Source: Cellulomonas sp. 73-92
GTDB lineage: Bacteria; Actinomycetota; Actinomycetes; Actinomycetales; Cellulomonadaceae
NCBI RefSeq assembly: GCF_001898175.1
Contig: NZ_MKTH01000004.1
Span: forward strand, 257,534 to 321,533
DNA: 64,000 nucleotides
Direction: 5' to 3'
Shown here: in pieces, positions 32,703-41,700 of the stretch
Layout of the letters: the number at the start of each line of letters is the position of its first letter
How positions within the stretch are numbered: the stretch's first letter is position 1
Made by a program: the position numbers and the translations under genes
Notes under the pieces: model-generated
What the model was told of the DNA's origin: nothing
Database searches by the model: none
What the model saw: only the letters and a program-made list of their open reading frames with translations

Positions 32703-35700
32703 CTTGGCCTCGTAGAGCGGGAGGAACGAGGCGTGCCCCCCCCCCCCCGCTCATTTGCGCTGTTCGTCGGCCGGACGAAGACGTTGCCTTCCAGCACCCA
32801 GCCCTCGGCCTCGAGCTCGTCGCGCGTGTGGAACAGGTGCGAATCCGACGTCATGTTGAAGAGTCCCTGCATGAAGGAGACGCCCCATGGGTTCCCCGCC
32901 GGGTCGCCGGCGGCGACGAGGCGCTCATTGATGAGAACGGGGACACGTCGGTAGATGCCGAGTGTGATCTCGGCGTCGCGGCGGGTGCGGAATATGGGCA
33001 GTGTTCCGGTATTCGGGTTGAGAAGCGTGATCTCCTCGGGCGTCATCGTGAAGCGAGACGACGGGATCTCGCTGGCGTCGTGGAGGAAGAACGCGAACTG
33101 CGCGACCTTCGTCCTGCGGGCCGAACCGCCCAGTGTGAGCAGGCAGAACTTGTACCGTGAATCGACTGCCTGGAAGATTGGCGCACGGTTCTCGAAGTCG
33201 TAGAGAGCTCGGACGCTCGAATTCTCGACGAGGTCCCGGAAGAAGTACTGGGTGGTCGCGTCGGTGGCAATCCCGGTCGGCACGATCACGCCGGTCTGGC
33301 CCGACGCGGCAGTCAGCGTCCGGAACAGCTCGGCGAAGAGGGGGTCCGTCTTGACCCGGCCGCGACCGGTCAACGGGTAGACGCCAGACTCTGCGGCGAA
33401 GTGCCGCACGCAGTCGATGTGCCTCTTGTCGGCGGTGTACTGCGCGTACAACTGCGGGTCGTCGTGCTCCAGAGCCTCGATCAGGCGTTTCCGGCGGGCC
33501 CCCGCGGCGGAAGCAATCTCTGGATCTTTGGACGCGAAGTACTCCTGCTCCTTGAGCTCGATGTGCTCCCATGGCGGGTTGCCGAGCACCGCGTCGAAGC
33601 CGCCGATCCAGCCTGCCGGGCCTTCGGGACCTGAGGGCCGGTCGAATACCTCGGGGAACTCCAGGTGCCAGTGGAAGAACCGGTATTCATTGGCCAGCCG
33701 CTCCACCTCGTTGCGGGTGGCTTCCAGGCTCGCCGCGTCGGGATCGGTCTCGAACCGGCGGACGATCGCGGTGGTCGGCGGCTGGGTGACGTGCACGCTG
33801 CTGGCCGTGGCTTGGCCGAGCGGCCAGACGAAGGCGGCGACCCACGCGTCGGCGTGGACCTTGTGGTGCAGGTACTCCGGTGACCGCTCGTACTCGTGCC
33901 AACGACGCGCCTGGGTCCGAACGGACGCGGCGTCGTCGAACACCGCGAGGAACTCCGCGCGCGCGTCGCGGAACGGGCGCGCCCTGGCCGAGCCGAAGTC
34001 GAGCTCGAGGACGTCCTGACCGCCACCGTCTCGGCCGCGCTCGGCCTGGTTGCGGCGCTTCACCGCGGTTGCGACCTTCTTGTCGTCGCCCTCCAGGGGT
34101 GTGAAGGCCTCGTCGGGAACGCCGGCGGCCAGCAGCGCGGGCGTGGTGCCCAGCAGCGAGTTGCCGACGCGGATGCGCGCGTCGAGGAAGCCCAGCGCCT
34201 TGCCGGGTTCGACGGCCTCGAGCCAGAGTGAGACCTTCGCCAGCTCGGCGGCGAGCGGGTTGACGTCGACGCCGTACACGCAGCGGGCGACGACGTCCCG
34301 CAGCGCGTGACGAACGTCGTTCGGCGTGGGCTCGTCCTCGCCGGAACGGATCGCCGCGAGGCGGCGCGCGATGCGGCGAGCGGCGGCGACGAGGAAGTGG
34401 CCGGAGCCGCAGGCGGGATCGCAGACGCGCAGGTTGAGGAGTTGGCGCTCGGCATCGGCACCGTCGGTTGCCGCCGCTACGGCGTCATCTATGACTGGAT
34501 CCAACGCGGAGTCCAGCAGCGCCGAGACAAGGGCCGGGGGCGTGTAGTAAGAGCCGGTCGTCTTGCGCTCGTTGCCGCTCAGGCGCTCGTACTCGAACCG
34601 GTGCTCCGTGACCGAGACTCGCGGGACCAGCTCGAGCAGCGCCTCGTACACACCGCCGAGCTCCTCGGACCCGAGGTTGCGGTAGTCGACCTGCTGGAGC
34701 CGCTGCTCGCCGGTGGGCAGCCAGGCGAGGTCGCGGATCGCCTGGAGCATGTCGTCGTTGGCGAGTTCAGCGTCGAGGAGCGGCTCGCCGAGGCCATCCT
34801 CGGGGTCGAAGAGGCCGCCGAGGGCCGGGAGTCCGAGCGCCGGCTCACCGTCACCGCCGAGCGCGCGCAGCACCAGCCGCTGGCCGCGCCACAGGTCGGC
34901 GTAGGCGGCCGAGCCGTGGCGTTCGCGCGCCTGGCGGCGCAGCCGCTGCGTGCCCAGGAAGTCCGTGTAGTGCTGCCGGGCCAGCGGGCCAGCGTTTGGG
35001 TCGAGCAGCACGTCGCGGTCCTCGGTGACGAAGAGGAAGAGCAACCGGTACACGAGGCGCAGCAGCTGGCGGTGGTAGTCCTCGCGTCGCAGCTTGCCGG
35101 TGGCGAGCAGCTCGCGAAGGTGGGTGTTCTCCGGGTGGGCGATAAAGCCGGTGCCCAGATGCTGCAGGGCGTTCTCGACGCCGTCGCGGAGCCGTTCCAG
35201 CGCACGAGCGCCGGCGTTGACCGAGTCGGAGCGCCAGGCCTCGAGCCAGCAGTCGCTCGCCGTCGCCGAGCTGCCTTCGGCGGTGGGACGGATCTCGAGC
35301 CGGGACTGGTGGCACGTCTCCCACAGGAGGAGGAACTCTGCGAAAAGCTCGCCGTCGAAGATCGCCTCGAGGTCGAACTCGACGAACGCCGAGCCAGCCA
35401 GCGCGGTGGAGTCTCGGAGCAGGCGCAGCCTCAGGCCGTTGGAGACGATCGCCCACAGGTGCTCGTCGGTCCGGTTGAGCAGCTCCTGGACCATCGCCTG
35501 GGGTGCGCGGGTGGCTCCGGCGACGCCGGCGTGGCGCCGGTCGAGGTCGACGCCGGGACCAAGCAGGTGGATCGGGATGTGCTCCCAGACGTGGGAGATG
35601 GGGTACGTCTGCTCGCCCACCGTGATCCCGCCGGTGCGAACCGGGACTCGGCCGTAGCCGAGCTCCTGGAGCAGCACAAGGAGCCAGCGCTCGCGGACCA

Positions 35701-35944
35701 GTGCAGCACCGGTGCCGGCGAAGCCGCCCGGCTCCTTCGCCTGGGAATCGCGCCACGCCTCCCAGGCGCCGACAAGGTAGGTCCATGACCGGTTCGCAGC
35801 GTCGCGGATGCTCTCGCGGCCGGGCAGGTGGTAGGAGGCCGGGGAGCGCGACTCGGTCGTGCCGATGTCATCGCTGGCGATGCGCTGGAGGAATGTCGCC
35901 GGGACGATGCCGCCCTCGACGTGGATCGCCTGGAACGCCGTCAC
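32699..35944 (-). CDS. Eco57I/PglX-like DNA adenine-N6 methyltransferase (DrmMI-like), frame ends after G-tract
   Basis: In the given frame this protein has 1081 residues. Motif I DPACGSGHFL is near residue 510, followed by YGVDVNPLAAELAKVSLWLE. Catalytic motif IV GNPPWEH is near residue 788. The N-terminal ~450 residues are helical, as in PglX and DrmMI. No N-terminal nuclease motif is evident, so it is probably a methylase rather than a type IIG enzyme. After the G13 tract it reads eleven unrelated residues and stops at 32699, lacking the C-terminal recognition domain encoded next. With one more G it would be 1355 residues. It likely marks host DNA for the helicase-based system. Its GTG start overlaps the SNF2 stop (GTGA). 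Confidence 0.9.
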   Translation of the reverse strand: MTAFQAIHVEGGIVPATFLQRIASDDIGTTESRSPASYHLPGRESIRDAANRSWTYLVGAWEAWRDSQAKEPGGFAGTGAALVRERWLLVLLQELGYGRVPVRTGGITVGEQTYPISHVWEHIPIHLLGPGVDLDRRHAGVAGATRAPQAMVQELLNRTDEHLWAIVSNGLRLRLLRDSTALAGSAFVEFDLEAIFDGELFAEFLLLWETCHQSRLEIRPTAEGSSATASDCWLEAWRSDSVNAGARALERLRDGVENALQHLGTGFIAHPENTHLRELLATGKLRREDYHRQLLRLVYRLLFLFVTEDRDVLLDPNAGPLARQHYTDFLGTQRLRRQARERHGSAAYADLWRGQRLVLRALGGDGEPALGLPALGGLFDPEDGLGEPLLDAELANDDMLQAIRDLAWLPTGEQRLQQVDYRNLGSEELGGVYEALLELVPRVSVTEHRFEYERLSGNERKTTGSYYTPPALVSALLDSALDPVIDDAVAAATDGADAERQLLNLRVCDPACGSGHFLVAAARRIARRLAAIRSGEDEPTPNDVRHALRDVVARCVYGVDVNPLAAELAKVSLWLEAVEPGKALGFLDARIRVGNSLLGTTPALLAAGVPDEAFTPLEGDDKKVATAVKRRNQAERGRDGGGQDVLELDFGSARARPFRDARAEFLAVFDDAASVRTQARRWHEYERSPEYLHHKVHADAWVAAFVWPLGQATASSVHVTQPPTTAIVRRFETDPDAASLEATRNEVERLANEYRFFHWHLEFPEVFDRPSGPEGPAGWIGGFDAVLGNPPWEHIELKEQEYFASKDPEIASAAGARRKRLIEALEHDDPQLYAQYTADKRHIDCVRHFAAESGVYPLTGRGRVKTDPLFAELFRTLTAASGQTGVIVPTGIATDATTQYFFRDLVENSSVRALYDFENRAPIFQAVDSRYKFCLLTLGGSARRTKVAQFAFFLHDASEIPSSRFTMTPEEITLLNPNTGTLPIFRTRRDAEITLGIYRRVPVLINERLVAAGDPAGNPWGVSFMQGLFNMTSDSHLFHTRDELEAEGWVLEGNVFVRPTNSANERGGGGTPRSSRSTRPR
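32736..32748 (-). repeat. Homopolymeric tract of 13 G in the methylase gene (phase-variation candidate)
   Basis: Thirteen consecutive C on the plus strand (G on the coding strand) lie near the 3' end of the 1081-residue methylase frame. Tract lengths of 11 or 14 restore an open frame into the downstream C-terminal module. A length of 12 leads to an early stop without the ATGA overlap. Homopolymer miscounting in the assembly is a possible artefact. Confidence 0.9.
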
Positions 35945-38790
35945 GCAGCACCGCCGGGCAGGTACACGTAGACGCCGAGCAGGTCGACGGGGAGCTGGGG
36001 GCTGACGTCGAGGCCGCGGATGCCCAAGCCGCCCGCGACGTCGCGGCCGCGCGCGGCCTGGCGCACCCGGGTGTGCGCATCGCGCAACTCGTCGGCCGCT
36101 CGCTGTGCCTCGGCGTCGAGGGCCGGAGTGAGCTGCGGCAGTGCGCGGAGTACCCCTTCGATGAGGCTGCGGGCGCGGTCCGGGGGTGTGTTGGCGGACG
36201 GTTGGGCGGTGAGCAGGGCATCGAGCTCGTCCGGCTCGAGCCACACCGGCCTTGTCGGGGAACCGCGGAACGCGAGCGTCCGCGCCTCCTCAGCGACCTC
36301 CGTGCGGGTGCCGTGGCGGCCAGGGAGGGTCACGTGCACCCGGAACCGGGCGAGCAGCAGCACCGTGAGTGCGTCGACGGCGTTCGTTGTCATGACGCCG
36401 GCGCGCCGCGCCGGGCGTAGTCGCTCCTCGAGGCGCTTGTCGAGGGCGCCGTCAAGGATGAAGCGAGCCAGGGCGCCGACCCGCTCGTCCGTGCGCACGG
36501 TGACGGCTGCGCCGCGCGGGGCCGGCAGGTCGCGGGCCCACAGGAGCGTGCCGTCCGAGCCGTTGAGGTGCAGCGCGTCGCGCAGCCCGACCGGGATCGA
36601 GTGGGCCTCCAGCACCAGGCCGGACGGGTCGTCGCGGATGGCGCCGTCGACCTCGGCCAGCGCGGTGCGGACGAAGCGCGCGACATCCTCCGGACGGCCC
36701 AGGCGGGAGCGGGCGGCGTCCACCTCACGCGCGACCTCGTCGGGCCGGATCGTTGCTTGGGCGTAGCGCGTGCGCGAGAGGCGCTCGGTCTCGGCTGCCG
36801 ACGTCCACGCGTCGTCGAGCTGCTTGACCACCGGGAATAGCTCGAGCTCGAGCTGTTCGCCTGAACCGCCGCGCAGCAGAACGCCTTCGAGGAGGGCCTG
36901 GAGCACGCGGTCGTTCGTGTCGTTGGGGACCGGGACGCTGATGCCGAGGTCCTTGCGGATCTGTGCGTGCTTGCGCAGCAGCGCGTTGAGCACGATCCCG
37001 TCGATGCCGTTGTCCTCGCCGTAGATTGTCACCGCCCGCACGATGTCCGCAGTCTGGCCGAAGCGGTCGACGCGGCCCTCGCGCTGCTCGTGGCGCGTGG
37101 GGTTCCACGCGAGGTCGTAGTGGATCACGGCCTGGAAGCCGTCCTGGAGGTTGACGCCCTCGGAGAGGCAGTCGGTGGCGACGAGCACGCGGCCGGAGTC
37201 GGCCGGTTGGTCGAGCAGGCCGTGCACGCGGGCGGAACGGTCGTCCGGGGCCAGCTCACCCGTAACGACCTCGACCGGAACGTTGCGCATCACCGAGCGA
37301 ATGTGCTCGGCGAGGTAGTGGGCCGTGGGGATGAAGCGGCAGAAGACGATTGGCGACACGCCTTCCCTCAGCAGGCCCCGCACCTGCGTGACCAGGGCGG
37401 CCAACTTGGCGTCGTCGTCGACGCGGAGGCCTTGGGCCTGGACCGCCAGGTCGCGGAGGATGCGGGCCTCCGGCGAGGAGTTGTCACCCAGGGTGGGGAT
37501 CGCGCCGGGAGCGGTGTCGTCGGCGTCGGTGGAGTCGTCCTCCACCTGGTCGAAGACGAGGGCGCGCCCGACGGCGTCGGCGGCCTCTCCGGACTCGGCC
37601 GCCGCGGCGGCCGAGCGGGCCACGAGGGTCGCGGCGGCGGCGGCCGGCGACGAGGCGATCGAGCGCAGCAGCGACAGGACCGACCACCATCGGACACGCT
37701 GTTGCAGAGTTGTGCCCGACCGGTCCCGGACCTGCCCGCGCGCGTAGGCGACGGCGTCGTCGAAGAACGTTCGGAACGAGGGGGACAGGCGGTACGGAAC
37801 CTCGCGCGTCTGGCGGTCGCTCGGGAACTTCGTGTCCTCGTGCAGGTAGGTGCGGATGTCCGCGCGGCGGCGCTGAACGAGGTGGGCGGCCAGTCGCTGC
37901 CGTGCCTCCTCCGCGCCGAGGTCCACGTCGCGCAGCGCGGGATCGAGGAGGCCGACGAGGTTGCGGAATGCGCCCTCGTTCCCCGAGTGGGGCGTTGCGG
38001 TGACCAGGACGAGGTGGCGGTTCTCGTCCTCGGCGAGGTCCTGGAGCAACCTGTAGCGCTGCGTGCGCCCGCGGCCGCCGGCTCCGGCGTCGTCGACAAC
38101 GCACGTGTGGGCCTCATCGACGACCACGAGGTCCGGGGCCGTGCGGAGGAACTCGTCGCGGCGGCGGTCGCTCTTGATGTAGTCGGTGGACACGACCGTG
38201 ACCGGGTAACGGTCGAAGATCGACTCGTCGTGCGTCAGGCCGCGCTGAAGCCGGCCGACGGTCGAGGCAAGGACGAGTTCCGCCTCCAGGGCGAACTTCT
38301 CGCGGAGCTCATCCCGCCACTGCTCGGCGAGCGCCGGCGGACACAGCACGGCCAGCCCCTTCGCCTCGCCCTGGGCCAGTAGCTCCCCGGCGACGAGGCC
38401 GGCCTCGATCGTCTTGCCGATACCGACGTCGTCGGCGATGAGCAGACGCGTGGTCTCCTGACGCAGCGCCATGAGGAGGGGGACGTACTGGTACGGGCGC
38501 GGGTCGACGGCCAGTGACGCGAGGGAGCGGAAGGGGCCGCCCGTCGAACGGAAGCCGATCCGGAGGGCGTCGCGGAGCAGTGCGGCCGAGCGGGCGTCGC
38601 CAAGGTCGTCCGGACCGGGAGTCGGGAACGTGGCGGACTCGACGGCTTCGAGCGCTGGCAGGACCCCGGCGCGGTCGGTGTCGCCGCCCGCCAGGGGGCG
38701 CAGGACGAGGAAGTCGTCGGCGCTCTCCGGCAGAACCACCCACTCCCGCCCGCGTGCGCGGACGAGCGTTCCCGGAGCGTAGGTGGGCAC
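35941..38790 (-). CDS. SNF2-family helicase (DISARM DrmD-like)
   Basis: This 949-residue SF2 ATPase has Walker A-type LLIADDVGIGKTIEAGL near residue 118 and DEAH-type LVVVDEAHTC near 220. Motif III is VTATPHSGNEGAF. The helicase C-terminal half carries FCRFIPTAHYLAEHIR, VLVATDCLSEGVNLQ and the arginine-finger motif NPTRHEQREGRVDRFGQ. A C-terminal region of about 300 residues has no recognisable motif. The family translocates on duplex DNA. In class 1 DISARM a protein of this type accompanies an adenine methylase. It starts with GTG, overlapping the preceding stop by 1 nt, and its stop overlaps the methylase start. Confidence 0.88.
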   Translation of the reverse strand: MPTYAPGTLVRARGREWVVLPESADDFLVLRPLAGGDTDRAGVLPALEAVESATFPTPGPDDLGDARSAALLRDALRIGFRSTGGPFRSLASLAVDPRPYQYVPLLMALRQETTRLLIADDVGIGKTIEAGLVAGELLAQGEAKGLAVLCPPALAEQWRDELREKFALEAELVLASTVGRLQRGLTHDESIFDRYPVTVVSTDYIKSDRRRDEFLRTAPDLVVVDEAHTCVVDDAGAGGRGRTQRYRLLQDLAEDENRHLVLVTATPHSGNEGAFRNLVGLLDPALRDVDLGAEEARQRLAAHLVQRRRADIRTYLHEDTKFPSDRQTREVPYRLSPSFRTFFDDAVAYARGQVRDRSGTTLQQRVRWWSVLSLLRSIASSPAAAAATLVARSAAAAAESGEAADAVGRALVFDQVEDDSTDADDTAPGAIPTLGDNSSPEARILRDLAVQAQGLRVDDDAKLAALVTQVRGLLREGVSPIVFCRFIPTAHYLAEHIRSVMRNVPVEVVTGELAPDDRSARVHGLLDQPADSGRVLVATDCLSEGVNLQDGFQAVIHYDLAWNPTRHEQREGRVDRFGQTADIVRAVTIYGEDNGIDGIVLNALLRKHAQIRKDLGISVPVPNDTNDRVLQALLEGVLLRGGSGEQLELELFPVVKQLDDAWTSAAETERLSRTRYAQATIRPDEVAREVDAARSRLGRPEDVARFVRTALAEVDGAIRDDPSGLVLEAHSIPVGLRDALHLNGSDGTLLWARDLPAPRGAAVTVRTDERVGALARFILDGALDKRLEERLRPARRAGVMTTNAVDALTVLLLARFRVHVTLPGRHGTRTEVAEEARTLAFRGSPTRPVWLEPDELDALLTAQPSANTPPDRARSLIEGVLRALPQLTPALDAEAQRAADELRDAHTRVRQAARGRDVAGGLGIRGLDVSPQLPVDLLGVYVYLPGGAA

Positions 38791-41700
38791 TAGGCCATCC
38801 TGCCGAAGGCGCTCGGGTTCGCGGCCACCAGCGCGCCGAGATCATCGCCGTCCCGCAGGTGAATCACCTGCCAGCCGGCGGCCAGCAGCGGCCACTCGTC
38901 CGGCTGGTGGCGCGAGAGGTCCTCGACGATCACCACGGCGTGGGTGCGGGGGAAGGCGAGGTCGACGGTGATGCCTTCGATCGCGACGTCCGCGGAGTCA
39001 GGCAGTGCCAGGCCCCGCAGCCCGAGCAGACGAACGAGTTCGGCGGCGCGGCCGGACAGCGGGGTCGGGGTGCGCGCCGGGGCGGCGGGAGCAGGATCGG
39101 CGCTTCCATCCCCTGCGGGGTGCGGGTCGTCGGGAGAGTCGGTGACCGTCGTCGCACGTGCGAGACGGAGCAGGGTCGGCACCGCCGACTGACGGTTGAT
39201 CGACTCGTGGTCTGACTGGTTGGAGTACGAGAGGAGGCACCGGTAGCAGCCACGGACGCAGGCATCGTCGTGCTCCCGGCCCGTGTCCGGATCGACGTGC
39301 ATGATCCGCAGCGCCTCCTGCGCCACCCGCGCCAGAGCGTCGGGCTCGCCGTGAAGCCGGCGCAGCACGCCAGCGCCGCCCTCTGCGGCCTCGACGAGGA
39401 GGAACCGCCCACGGTGGTCGTCGTCGGCGAGGATCTCGCTCGTCAGCTCGGAGTCCTCGAGCTGGAACACCGCCTCGATGCCCCGCTCGAGGGCGTACAT
39501 CAGCGTCTTCGCCTCGGACTCGTCGCGTTGGTCCTCCCACCGCAGCACCGCGATGTTGCGGCGGTCCTCGACGTACGGGATGACCCGCGCCTTGCGCTGG
39601 ACGTCGGCGGCGACCGGGGTGTCGTCATCGCCCTCAGGCGCGTCGATCGCCGCGGCTCTGGTGTCCGAGAGCCAGGTCCCCCTGACGGTGTCGATCCAGA
39701 AGCCGGGGGCGGTGCCGGGAGCGCGCCGCTTGGGGCCGGTGTTCGTCACGCGAAGCTCCGCGGCGTCACCGTATCGGAGGTCGAGCATCGGGACTCCGCC
39801 CTCCTGCGCCATCGCGTGGAGCACGCCCGATGAGCGCCCCTTCGGCTGGAACCGGTAGGACGTGACGAGGTCGAACCCCAGCCGCTGGCGTTCCTCCTCG
39901 TCGGCGGAGATGCGGTCGCGGCGGCGGGTGATGACGGTCTGCATTGCCAGCAGGTTCCGTGTCGGCTCGGCCAGCCGGGCGCCGCAGTTCTCGCAGACGT
40001 CTGTGCCCACCTGGCGGTCGTGGTGATAGTTGCAGCTCGCGCAGATGCGGGCCTCGGAGAGCGTGACGTTGCCGGCATTCGGAGCCTTGCCGTCAGCTGG
40101 CTCGTCCGATCGCGGCAGGTTGACGCGAATCACCTGGTAGCGGGCGCCTTCGTGGTAGACGAGCGCGTTCGGCCCGAACTCGCGCAGGGCCAGGAACCGG
40201 GGACGCTGCAACCACGTGGCGCCGGCACCCCGTTGCCCCGGCACGTAGGCGGCCAGAGGCAGGCGTGGGAACGAGTAGCCGGGGAGGAACCCCTCGGAGC
40301 CGAAGTAGCGGTATGGGTAGTAGTCACCCTGACCCATGGCCGACGACGAGTCGCTCTCGTTGAGGAGCAGGTCGCGCTGGCGCCGGGCCTCACGCTGGCG
40401 GTCCTCGGCCTGCTGGCGTTCCTTCTTGGGTAGGCTGGCGTCGGCGGACTGGCGATACGCGAGATCCATCTCCACCCGGACCGTCCGGTCGAGCGTCCGC
40501 CACCTCTCGCACGCGAGATCGAATGCGTGGGGTGCATCGGCCACGACGTCGTCGACCCAGACGGCGGACCACCACTGGGTGCGCTCGAGGTCCTCCCGGA
40601 GGGGGTCGAGGACGGCATGGGCGGCCGCAGTTGCGCGTGCGGCGAGGTCGGGCACCGCGAACGCCGCCTTGATGTCGGCATTGACGGGGTACCCGGGTTG
40701 GTCGATCTCGACGACGTGCTTCATCGACTGCCGCAGGTCAACGGGGGTGCAAGCTAGCCAGATGGCATGGACGTGTGAGCGGACGAGGTCCTCGTTCGCC
40801 AGGTCGAGACGGGGTGGCAGGACGCGGCCCGCGACCATCTGGTTGCTGCGCGCGAAGTAGTAGGAGTCGTGGGCGTTGCCGCTGGAGCAGTAGGTGACGA
40901 CGATTGCCGGCTGTCCCGACCGGCCAGCACGACCGGAACGCTGCGCATAGTTCGCGGGCGTCGGCGGCACGTTGCGCATCGCCACCGCGTCGAGCGAACG
41001 GATGTCGATGCCGAGCTCCATCGTCGGCGAGCAGTACAGGAGCTTCAGCTCTCCGCTGCGGAACTGGTTCTCGCGCTCCTCGCGGATCTCGGGGGGCACC
41101 TGGGCGGTGTGCTCGCGGGCGACGATGCCCGCCAACTTGGTGCCCGCCTCCCGGTACAGGTCGCGGAAGTAGGGGAGGACTCGCGGCGCTTTCTCTTTGT
41201 CGAGCGTGCGCCGCACGGGGTCGGGGGCACCGTGGTTGCCGTCGCCGGCCATCAGCCGGATCTGATGCGCTTTGAGGCGATAGCCGTGCAGCTGTCCGTC
41301 ACGGACGTCGGCCAGGAATCCGTTGGCGGCGAGCAACTTGACGAGCGAGTCGAGGACGTCGTTCGTCGTGACCCGGTCGATTCTCGGGTGCGCCGGATCG
41401 ACCGTGCGCGACAGCCATCGGCCATACGCGCCCTGGGCGGTCAGCGCGAGCACGTTGCGCGGACCACCTTGCGGTTGCGCTGCGAGGACGACGGTCCCCA
41501 GGTAGGGCACCTGCTCGGTGTCGCCGACTGTCCACACACCGACGAGGTGCTCGCGGCTGAGGATGCGCAGCTTGTCGATGTGCTCCTGCGAGAAGACGTC
41601 GGTGTCGATCGCGAGTACCCGCCGAAACTCGTCGAGGAGCACCTCGATGATCTCGTACCGCAGGTCGGGATCCGCGGCCCGCAGCAAGACGTGCGCGCTT

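Noticed and set aside
35945-36244. N-terminal extension of the methylase frame upstream of GTG 35944
   Set aside because: The extension is Arg/Pro-rich and overlaps the SNF2 gene by 300 nt. The GTGA overlap at 35941-35944 marks the true start.
36967-38382. 471-codon plus-strand frame opposite the SNF2 helicase gene
   Set aside because: It is antisense to intact helicase motifs and has no RBS or recognisable domain.
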